Part shown: positions 13,401 to 25,400 of the stretch, one piece after another
Numbering within the stretch: position 1 is the first letter of the stretch
How the letters are laid out: each line of letters opens with the position of its first letter
Assembly: GCA_964030475.1 (NCBI GenBank)
Contig: CAXIPT010000012.1
Location: 234,123-298,122, forward strand
Direction: 5' to 3'
Source: Tethya wilhelma
Taxonomy: Eukaryota > Porifera > Demospongiae > Tethyida > Tethyidae
Length of the DNA stretch: 64,000 nucleotides
Notes under the pieces: generated by a model
The model's database searches: none
Told to the model about the DNA's origin: nothing
The model's input: the letters and a program-made list of their open reading frames with translations, nothing else
Position numbers and translations under genes: made by a program

Positions 13401-16400
13401 TAAAAATTCCACTGCTGAAAATAGTGGTAGAATTTTTCAAAAAATCTCTGTGTCCACATCAAGGGTCTAATTCCTCAACCAAATGTGAAGCTTGACATGA
13501 CTATGGTGAGTATTTATGTATCTGAGTCTGTAGCAGGTATATGTTTTTTGCTTGGAGAGGTAGGAGCTATGCTAGTCGAGTTTGATCATTGACAAAGAAA
13601 GCCTTCAGTACAAGTGAGTCAGCGACAAAACTCCATCCATGCCAATCTGGCAAACAAAACACCATCTTGTTTAAATTTGCCAAGTAGTTTTCTAAGAGCT
13701 ACATGAAGACTAAATACAGAATATAGAAAGCCCAGCTTTTGTCTGTGATGGGGACATCTGTGTTATTTGTGTGTACCAGTCTACTGTACTGGTATTATGT
13801 GAATGCTCAAGTGTGTAACATGTATTCATTTTTCTATCTGAGTCAGTTTCACATGTACTTTGTCCTAACAATTGATTACAGAACCCAGTACACCCTTTCC
13901 TTTCCATTCACAATGGTAGTGCTATGTACATCATTGAAGTTTTAGGCAAGACATCAAAAAATGTATCTGTACTTCTTACTTGTAAGTTCTGCAATCTCGC
14001 ACAACATTGTTTATCCTCAATTTCATTTGTGTTCTTTGTTAATTTCTAGTAAATTTTGAAATGAAAAACCCACATGGATTTTTGAGTGCAGTTGACTACC
14101 CAGCTTTAGTGGTAAGTTCTGCAATCATTATTAAAGTTTTCAATAATTGTACCGGGTATCAATTGCTGCAAATCGGAAACCCATTCTAATGGAAAGTAGA
14201 AATATTGCCTGGTTTAAGCCATGCAGTACCAACCTTCTAAACATTATGCCCTGCTTACTGTATTAGTGTACAGTCCCCCTCAAAATAAAGTTTCCGTCTT
14301 GTTCCTTAAAACGACCGTGTAAACACTCCTACAATAGAGAGTGTTTTCACAGTCACACAGTATTCTGCAGAGTTTTTCATTTACCTTACATATTCACCTG
14401 TGAAGGCTACGCCTGTTAATTTAAAAATTCGTTTGCAATTTCTAAGCTGTAGGTCTCCTTTCAGATCACTGAGCACTAGTATTTATAACCAACCTACAGT
14501 ATGCGTCAATATTAAGTTCCCATTGCCGTTCCATAGTACATTCGTAAAATGGTAGTGTAATGTAAAAAAACGAATAACATCACGAAACGGTACTGAGCAG
14601 CTGCATAATCATGCTATTACTACGCTTGCAAGTTTTTAGTACTAGGCTTGTTGCTACGTAAACTGTAACTGTAGAAGTGCAGTCATATAACTTCTTCAAG
14701 AGCCTCAAGTGATCACCTATATTGCAAAATATTTCACCTATACGTGCTAAGCATTTTATTACTGTTTTTAAAAATGTAACTTAACCAAAATGATAAATTA
14801 CATGCAAAGCGTAACATATGAGCGTAATCTCTTGATCGGTATGGCTTGAGTTTAAATTAGAAGTACTATTGTGTAGCTTATTCTTGTCCTTCATCATTGA
14901 AAACTGTCAAGTAACCACATTATACCCTGGTTTCTCTCCAAAAAGTGTCAAAATTTAGCTAGCACCAAACATAGAGCAAGTATGCAAGAATTCACATTTA
15001 CCCAGCCCAAAAATTGTACTATAAACTGCAAATACCCACATGCTCTGTAAGTACTGTGCATTTGGTACTTGCATGGTGGCAATATCTGTGTGGTCAGCTG
15101 TTATAAAACCATAGTTGCTTTTATAGATATTTTGGTGACAAATCAGCTAGTGTTAATGTACTTATTGAATTCCTTTAATTAATGTTTACAGTTTTATGGA
15201 ACAATGACAGCTGTGTATGCTGTGTATGCTATTGTGTGGATTGTTCTGATGGGCTGTTCGTACAAGGATTTGGTCAGACTGCAATTCTGGGTTCTTGCTG
15301 TAATTCTTCTTGGATTCCTGGAAAAAACTTTCTTTGTTTCTGAATATTCTTCTCTCAATGCTGGTGAAAATGGTGAGATTAGAGCTAAATGTATATTTAA
15401 TGTACTTCATGCTCTAGAAAAGGTACTCTATCTCGTTGAACTTAATGTCTGACTCATTTTAATATCGCGGGGGAAGCTAGCACTAATTGTGTATTAAGTG
15501 CTGGGATCCTGAAATTGAGTGCAAAATGTGGCAGTAAAACTTGTGTAAGTTTACTTGGTTCCTCAAAAGCCGACAAAGATGATGCCCTGGCAGCCACTGA
15601 AATATGCAGAGAAAACTGCTAAAGTGGGAGCTGCTTGATTGTACAAGCCTTGGCTTACCTATACATCCATATTTTGGCTAAAATTACTGATATGCCCCTT
15701 ACCTACAGAAGTAATTTTAGCCAAAATATGGATGTTTAGGTAAGCCAAGGCTTGTACAATCAAGCAGCTCCCACTTTAGCAGTTTTCTCTAAGTGGCTGC
15801 CTGGAAAAAACTTTCTTTGTTTCTGTGGCTCACCTTGAGTCTCAATTAACAGCAGTGTTGAATTAATGCCGGGTCAGCAACCACCCTNCTGAGCGCTTTT
15901 TAGCTTCTTAGCTTCGAGACCACACCTATCACGTGGAGCGTGCGTTATTTAGAAATACAGTGACTGCCTGTGTGCTTGGCTCAGTCGGTCATAGCTCAGT
16001 CTGCTCAGTGACAGTGAGCTTTATACCAGGTATCTCATAAATTATATTTGCTTGAATAGGTATTAAACTAACTAAGCTAATTCAGTGAGATATCAATTTG
16101 GTTGTGTGTTGTTTTGTATCAGTGTCAGAACATCACTGCATTCCTGACTCAGCACTGAGCATTCACTATTGCCACGGCTTTAGACTTGATGGTTGCTTAG
16201 CCTCGTTACTGCCAGATCATGGTGGCATGCCTAGTAACTAAGTTTTGCATTTTGGTACATGCGCTGAGGCTTATGCACCTTGGTGCTTTCATTATACCCT
16301 GGTTTCTCTCCAAAAAGTGTCAAAATTTAGCTAGCACCAAGCATAGAGCAAGCATGCAAGAATTCACATTTACCCAGCCCAAAAATTGTACTATAAACTG

Positions 16401-19400
16401 CAAATACCCACAGGCTCTGTAAGTACTGTGCATTTGGTACTTGCATGGTGGCAATATCTGCGTGGTCAGCTCTTATTAAACCATAGTGGCTTTATAGGTA
16501 TTTTGGTGACAAATCAGCTAGTGTTAATGTACTAATTGAATTCCTTCAATGTTTACAGTTTTATGGAACAATGACAGCTGTGTATGCTGTGTATGCTATT
16601 GTGTGGATTGTTCTGATGGGCTGTTCGTACAAGGATTTGGTCAGACTGCAGTTCTGGGTTCTTGCTGTAATTCTTCTTGGCTTCCTGGAAAAAACTTTCT
16701 TTGTTTCTGAATATTCTTCTCTTAATGCTGGTGAAAGTGGTGAGATTAGGGCTAAATGTATATTTAATATACTTCATGCTCTAGGAAAAGTACTCATGTC
16801 CTTGAACTTATGTCTGACTCATTTTAACGTCTTGGGGGAAGCTTGCACTAATCGCATGTTAAATGCTGGGTTACTGAAATTGAGTGCAAAATGTGGCGGT
16901 AAAACTTATGTAAGTTTACATGAGCACCTCAAAAGCCGACAAAGATGATGCCCTAGCAAAAGAAAGCATACAAAATCACTGAAATATGCAGAGAAAACTG
17001 CTAAAGTGGGAGCTGCTTGATTGTACAAGCCTTGGCTTACCTACATCTATATTTTGGCTAAAATTGCTGATGTGACCCTTACCAATGTTTTTCTCCTCGA
17101 GTCTTAAAATTAACAGTGGTGTTGAATTAATGCCTGGTCAGCAACCACCCTTGGTAAATAATTACCTGGGATTTTAAGTGAGGATTGTTGAAATATGGTA
17201 TACATAATAATTATTGTTAGTGATATTCTTTACAGGAATTAACTGCCATTCATTGTATGTTGACTATATCATTTATAGCATCATCGTCAGAGCTCTTTTT
17301 GGTAGCTGAAGCTGTGTCTGCTGGAAAACGAGCTGTATCCAGAATGCTTCTAATTATTGTATCACTGGGATTCGGAACAGTAAAGTGAGTGTGTAATATG
17401 TGTAAAATACAATAAATAGTTGACATTTCCATAATGTAGTTACGGCGGTGTAGTGTATGCTATGTCTGTACTATGCTGGGTACTTATTCCATATTTATTT
17501 CATACTTTGTCCAGCCATGCTTTAAACCTCAAACTTTTGTTCTTATGCAAACAATGACCTGTCAAAGTTGATAGTAGTCATGTTTCCAGACCCTTGTATA
17601 AAGACCATAGTACATCCCTAAAACAGATATACGTATAGAAATTTTTATTGTCGGTCCTATATTACAGGTAAATTTGGCGGGCTTAAACTTTAGCAATTCC
17701 CATTAATTTTTAGCACGATTAACATTTTTAAACATAGCAATTTAATTCCACATGCTGCATTGTTCATACATGCATGCATGTATATAAATTGTTTGGCAAT
17801 TTGAAAAATAATGTGTCCAAATTGCCAAATTTACTGGCTATACTGTATGCATGTTTTTTTTTTTTAAGTTATGATATAGCAATGCACAGTAAGTGCTACA
17901 GTTAACGTAAATAAACAGTTGTAGTTAAACTATATGTATTATTCATGTGATTCCCAAAACTTTTCCTCAAAATTAGTAAGCAGCAATGAAAAGCTTGTTA
18001 AGTACAATATGTTCAAATTGTGTATGTACTGTATAATCTGATTTCAGGCCACGACTTGGTGATTCTTTGGGTAAAGTTATTGCAGCTGGTATTGCTTACT
18101 TTATTCTTGCTCTCATTGATGGTGTTGTTAGAGCTCGAATGGTAAGATTGGCAGCGTGATTGTACATATTAGTATGGCTAAGATACAAATGTCTTCCAAT
18201 TACTTTTAACATGTGACAGATATTGCTTGCTGATGAATAGGCAAAATTTTAATAATTGTACTTTCACATTGAAATTGTATCAGCATTGCTCTGCTTGTGA
18301 ATACTTTTTGTAATGTTGATCGATAATTAAGCTTTTCTGCATAATATTATGTAGAGTATTTTCTGCTGTTTAGAAGTCATAAAAATGTACAATCATGTTT
18401 TTGTTCATGTTGTTTGCTATTTGTGCAATATGCAGGACACATTTACCACTGGTGACACTTCTGTTGTTGTTACTCTAGTACTGCTGCTACTTCTAGATTG
18501 CCTTATATTCTACTGGATATTTAGTTCCATTGTAGCTACTCGTATGGCATTGCGACTGAGAAAGAACTATGTCAAGCTCTCTATGTACAACCATTTTGCA
18601 TATGCCCTAATATTTGGGATTATCGCTTCAGTGGCATTTTTGATTTGGACATTTGTGGAGCTCAGTTTCCCACCAGATAGCTGTCTTGATGTAAGTTTGC
18701 TTACATTATTTACTGTTGAAGTTATATATCAATATAGAGTACTGTAAGTCATTAGAACTTTAATAATTGATGTTACCTTTCCCTTGTGTATTGTAGATTT
18801 GCCCTCATCCAATACATGCATATCTTTTAGATATGCTGTACACTTGTATAACGTGCCTTGCATGTTTAATTTGTATAACTATATTTCTACACTATAACAG
18901 TACAGGTCAACATGAACATGCACTGTATATACTGCATAACAAACAATTAGTAGCAACTATTTCAAGCAGTGAAGAAATTTAGCACAGAATGTGTCACAAA
19001 AAGAAACCCTACAGTTGTAGTAGATGCATTCTGCATCTAGTTATCTTCCTCACTTTGGAGGAGAAACCTCCATAATAGCCATTTTGACTCTGATTCAAAC
19101 CATGGCTCTCTGCTCACTAATGTGGACATTATTGGAAAATTTTTGTGTCAATTTTTTTGCTTATTTAAATTTCACCATTTTGACCAATTCAGTAAAGAGT
19201 GTATTTTTACATATTTAATTTTCACCATCTGCATATACAGTAGCCCTCAATATAAAGTTCCCATTCCGTTTGCATGCACCATCCATGCCAACCCTTTTAT
19301 TTACACATTACGTCAATGTGTCTAATTCTCATTATCACTGTAGGAAATGAAAAACAATGCTTTAACGTAGCAGAAATACAGATAAATTGCGTGTTAAAGC

Positions 19401-22400
19401 TTAGATCAGAGCTCGAAATAAGTCGGTCATCGGTCATTTTCCGTGCATTTAATCAAATTGACCTCTCAAAACAGCTTATGCACGGACACTTTGTCTAGAC
19501 AAAAATCAGCCCATAAAAATAATTATGTTCATCACTAAAATTCACATTGTGGTTCATGGCTTGTAACAGTCACTTGTAGTAAGTAGAAGCAGGCCATGCC
19601 CTTGTGTCTCTCTGTAAACACTAGTACTGTAAACGTGGTCAGCTCAAATGGCTGTGCACTTTAGTAAAATGACCGCACAAGTGACACTTGTACTGACATT
19701 TTGACTGTGCACTCTAAAAAAGTTATTTCGACCTCTGTTAGATTGAACTAGATGTATATGAGGCTCTGAGCAAGAAATGTGTACAAAAGATTTTATATCA
19801 ACAATAGAGAGAGCTTTCACAGTCAACTTAGCCTAGTAAGGCTGTCAATCACTCTGCCTGGGTCTTTCTTGCAGTTTCTTGCCATGTACGTGTATCAACC
19901 ATACTGCTGCTAAATTTGTTTGTTAGCCTACCTTTTGCCCTGTGCTGTTCTACAACAAAATGGTGTTCAAGCGCTACATTTCTAGCGCTTAAGCCAGCAA
20001 AAAGATGCCTAGAAAAGGTAGAGCCATGTGCTTCTTTGTTAGTACGCTGATTCAATGTCTAAACATTATGTAATCCACGTAAAACGGAAAGAGCTATGAA
20101 TAATTCGAAACGTTGGTTTAGTGTTTTATTTTACGTGTTTGCACCTCGTGTTTCTACTTTACAAAAACCAAACAGGAACTTTATAGTGAGGGCTATTGTA
20201 GCAAATTTTCCCATCTACTGTATGCTTACAGTACCTCACTAAGTGCTATCCTCTGATGGTGCCAATGAGCCTAGCTTTGATTTATGGTATAGATTGGAGT
20301 ACTTACATGTAGCTTACTCACGTATTGCACATTTTCCTTTTTTTAGGACTGGAAGGAAGTGTGGCTTCGTGATTGTTTCTGGCATATTCTGTTTGCTTTC
20401 ATCCTCCTTATTGTGATGGTCATATGGAGACCAAGTTCGAACAGGAGCAGGTCGGTGTATTACAAACTGAGTTTTATATTCTATGTACAATCTATTAACC
20501 GATTATATATGTTCCGCGCGTTTTAACGATTTGCGCAATTTGCAAATTGCGCAACGCATTTTGGAAATCGTCAAAATGCGCAATTTTGTGCGCAGTTTGC
20601 AAATTGCGCAATTTAGTTGCGCAAACTAGGAACGACCTATACCAGTTGCGCAATTTGAAAACTATTGAAAGAAGGCTTATAAAAAGAAATGTATTCTTAC
20701 AGCCTGTCAGGTAGGGCATAGCCTGCATGTATTTTTTTAATGTTGCATGATCTGTCTGCAGTGTGCCAGTGCCAGTAGTCCTTTCTATTAGACTAGTATT
20801 ACATCCTAGTATTACATATTCAGCTAATTTGACATGCATGTATGCAGCAGATCTCTGTTCATAGCTCTTGAAGTTGACATACCTCTTCATCAACAGCATG
20901 CATCTGCATAACTTTAGTCTTATTCAATGACCTACTGTACCTGATATGATTCTCTTGAAAGTCAGTATGTACTTTACATCTAGCGTTCCAATCATTAGTC
21001 TTGTATGTCTTCAGGCTAGTATAGCTATACCTGTCAATTGAAATTTGTTATACAATATTAGAAAGCCCTTGTGTTCTCTATATTGACCTCACATTGAGTA
21101 TGCATATTTCAATTGAATGACTTGCACTGATGGATATCTAGTGCTTCTGTCTTGTTTGGCATAGTCAGACAGGACAATGTTCCAAGAACTGCATGAGGTT
21201 ACCCACAACACCCTTCTGTTGGGAACCGATTTCAATAGAGGCTTACAAATTATATATATAGCTGCATGCATGCATGTAAAGCTATCCCCTATACAGACCT
21301 GACAGGCAGACAGTGTAAGCATATCTCATGGCTTCAAAAGTTCACTAATAAGCACTTATAGTATAAGGTTAATTGAGTAGAGGGTTGGCTTTGTGGCTGC
21401 ACTGTTTGCTGTTGCGCAATTTGACATGCGCAAATTAAACACTACGCAGTTTGCAAATTGCGCAGTGCTCTTGCGCATTTTAGGAATAATTCAAAATGCG
21501 TGCGCATTTTAAAAAATTCCAAAATGCGCTGCGCAATTTGCAAATTGCGCAAATTCTCAAAATGCGTGGAACATANTTAGATCAGAGCTCGAAATAAGTC
21601 GGTCATCGGTCATTTTCCGTGCATTTAATCAAATTGACCTCTCAAAACAGCTTATGCACGGACACTTTGTCCAGACAAAAATCAGCCCATAAAAATAATT
21701 ATGTTCATCACTAAAATTCACATTGTGGTTCATGGCTTGTAACAGTCACTTGTAGTAAGTAGAAGCAGGCCATGCCCTTGTGTCTCTCTGTAAACACTAG
21801 TACTGTAAACGTGGTCAGCTCAAATGGCTGTGCACTTTAGTAAAATGACCGCACAAGTGACACTTGTACTGACATTTTGACTGTGCACTCTAAAAAAGTT
21901 ATTTCGACCTCTGTTAGATTGAACTAGATGTATATGAGGCTCTGAGCAAGAAATGTGTACAAAAGATTTTATATCAACAATAGAGAGAGCTTTCACAGTC
22001 AACTTAGCCTAGTAAGGCTGTCAATCACTCTGCCTGGGTCTTTCTTGCAGTTTCTTGCCATGTACGTGTATCAACCATACTGCTGCTAAATTTGTTTGTT
22101 AGCCTACCTTTTGCCCTGTGCTGTTCTACAACAAAATGGTGTTCAAGCGCTACATTTCTAGCGCTTAAGCCAGCAAAAAGATGCCTAGAAAAGGTAGAGC
22201 CATGTGCTTCTTTGTTAGTACGCTGATTCAATGTCTAAACATTATGTAATCCACGTAAAACGGAAAGAGCTATGAATAATTCGAAACGTTGGTTTAGTGT
22301 TTTATTTTACGTGTTTGCACCTCGTGTTTCTACTTTACAAAAACCAAACAGGAACTTTATAGTGAGGGCTATTGTAGCAAATTTTCCCATCTACTGTATG

Positions 22401-25400
22401 CTTACAGTACCTCACTAAGTGCTATCCTCTGATGGTGCCAATGAGCCTAGCTTTGATTTATGGTATAGATTGGAGTACTTACATGTAGCTTACTCACGTA
22501 TTGCACATTTTCCTTTTTTTAGGACTGGAAGGAAGTGTGGCTTCGTGATTGTTTCTGGCATATTCTGTTTGCTTTCATCCTCCTTATTGTGATGGTCATA
22601 TGGAGACCAAGTTCGAACAGGAGCAGGTCGGTGTATTACAAACTGAGTTTTATATTCTATGTACAATCTATTAACCGATTATATATGTTCCGCGCGTTTT
22701 AACGATTTGCGCAATTTGCAAATTGCGCAACGCATTTTGGAAATCGTCAAAATGCGCAATTTTGTGCGCAGTTTGCAAATTGCGCAATTTAGTTGCGCAA
22801 ACTAGGAACGACCTATACCAGTTGCGCAATTTGAAAACTATTGAAAGAAGGCTTATAAAAAGAAATGTATTCTTACAGCCTGTCAGGTAGGGCATAGCCT
22901 GCATGTATTTTTTTAATGTTGCATGATCTGTCTGCAGTGTGCCAGTGCCAGTAGTCCTTTCTATTAGACTAGTATTACATCCTAGTATTACATATTCAGC
23001 TAATTTGACATGCATGTATGCAGCAGATCTCTGTTCATAGCTCTTGAAGTTGACATACCTCTTCATCAACAGCATGCATCTGCATAACTTTAGTCTTATT
23101 CAATGACCTACTGTACCTGATATGATTCTCTTGAAAGTCAGTATGTACTTTACATCTAGCGTTCCAATCATTAGTCTTGTATGTCTTCAGGCTAGTATAG
23201 CTATACCTGTCAATTGAAATTTGTTATACAATATTAGAAAGCCCTTGTGTTCTCTATATTGACCTCACATTGAGTATGCATATTTCAATTGAATGACTTG
23301 CACTGATGGATATCTAGTGCTTCTGTCTTGTTTGGCATAGTCAGACAGGACAATGTTCCAAGAACTGCATGAGGTTACCCACAACACCCTTCTGTTGGGA
23401 ACCGATTTCAATAGAGGCTTACAAATTATATATATAGCTGCATGCATGCATGTAAAGCTATCCCCTATACAGACCTGACAGGCAGACAGTGTAAGCATAT
23501 CTCATGGCTTCAAAAGTTCACTAATAAGCACTTATAGTATAAGGTTAATTGAGTAGAGGGTTGGCTTTGTGGCTGCACTGTTTGCTGTTGCGCAATTTGA
23601 CATGCGCAAATTAAACACTACGCAGTTTGCAAATTGCGCAGTGCTCTTGCGCATTTTAGGAATAATTCAAAATGCGTGCGCATTTTAAAAAATTCCAAAA
23701 TGCGCTGCGCAATTTGCAAATTGCGCAAATTCTCAAAATGCGTGGAACATATATACGCTAAATTCTTTTTAAGTGAATGACGTCATACCGCAAAATTTAT
23801 AGTAGCTACGCCTTCTTTTTGTTTTCTTCTACAAGTAAAGATTAGGCAAAGCTTTTTATATGATGCAGCTTAGCAACAATCAAGCTAACTATACTCCAAG
23901 TCTTGTTGCTTAGTGAAGCTTGTTTAGGGAAAAAAAAGCCTAATGTAAGCAAGGGTCTAATATGCTAGGAAATAGCTGCACGTCTAAAGCTTTTTTCCAG
24001 CTAGCCAACCAGGCTTACAAAAGCGATGCTATATAGCTATATAGCCTCACTATCCCTGCACCTACACGTAGCAAGTTTCAAGCTTATCCTCTGAAGGGTT
24101 GTAGAAAAAACGTCACTCTAAACTCGACCATCGTGATCGCAAAGATCATGACCGTTAGTCGCTCAGCGACGAGTAACACCACGCCTTACTAGCAGTTCTA
24201 ACTCTGACTTGATTTTTTAGTAGAGCAGTCCCTCACCTATTCGTATATAAAGTTTAAAGTTCAGGGCTAATTGCTTTGCTTGCAAAAAGTCGCTAAGACA
24301 GCGCTTGACACATTATTGCGTCATTGGCGTGTAATCGGTTAATACATTGTAGAATTTTATTATATGTACAGTTGTATGTATATAGTGGTAATAGGCCAAC
24401 TGCCCCATTGACACACATTATATACACATGTCCATGCATGCAAACATGTAGTCAATTTGACAACCTTTACTCTTTACATTGCCATTATTAAACTTTGGCA
24501 CATACATGCACCAAATGTTGGTAGTCATTATTAAGATTTTCATTGTAAGTTAGTTGCCCTTCCTTCCTTCTGTCAATTCTAAACAATGCACACTTCTAAT
24601 GGGCATAATCAGCTTGAAGATTAGATGCTTAAAAGTCTCATTTTGGGAACAATATTTTTGTTGGATGCTACATATGTACGTAGTTTTATACTTAATTTAC
24701 AAAAGTATCCCACTTGGATGACTGGAACTGCTGTTCTCAAGATATACAGCACTTGAACAAACACACACTCAGATAGATATATAGACAATGAGTACCATAA
24801 ACCTTGGTGCATGTATGCTCCAAAGGTTAGTATTGTCACTAGATTCATGCACAAAAAAACTAATGCTTAATTAATCTAGTTTCTTATGTAGTCAAATTTA
24901 TTTGCAACAATTAATAATTTACAGGTTTGCTTACTCTCTGGTAAATGATGAAGATAATGAAGAACCAGAACAAGGAGAAAATAAAAACTTTGGTATGTGC
25001 AAGGTATGCATGTTTAGCAAGAACACAGTCCAAAGTGCCATGGTACTGTGTTGTAAACCATAATTTTGGCAACAAGAACACTGTTTATGCCTCATTTGGA
25101 GGCTTTCTCCCCACAAATATTTATTTACAGTATGCACACATTGAGCGGAAATCCACAGTAAACAAGTGGAAGTTTGTGGTAAACCACGGTATTTCACGAG
25201 CGGAATTCCGCTGTTTACCATCCATTGCCGCCTTTGACCTGCGGTAAACCACGACGAAAAGTTGCCAAAAGTTGCTTTACACCTTCAAAAAGAGCAAAGT
25301 CATGGCTATTTACAGCTTACACAAAGCGCATGAGCTTCAAGGTATGCTCAGCTAGCTGACAAAGCAAATGGGTGGAGTCAATTTTAGCCTCATGGTAGGC

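Noticed and set aside
19644..22231. Minus-strand ORFs of 60 and 68 codons present twice
   Set aside because: They lie inside a non-autonomous element and appear twice only because of the 2,175-bp duplication.
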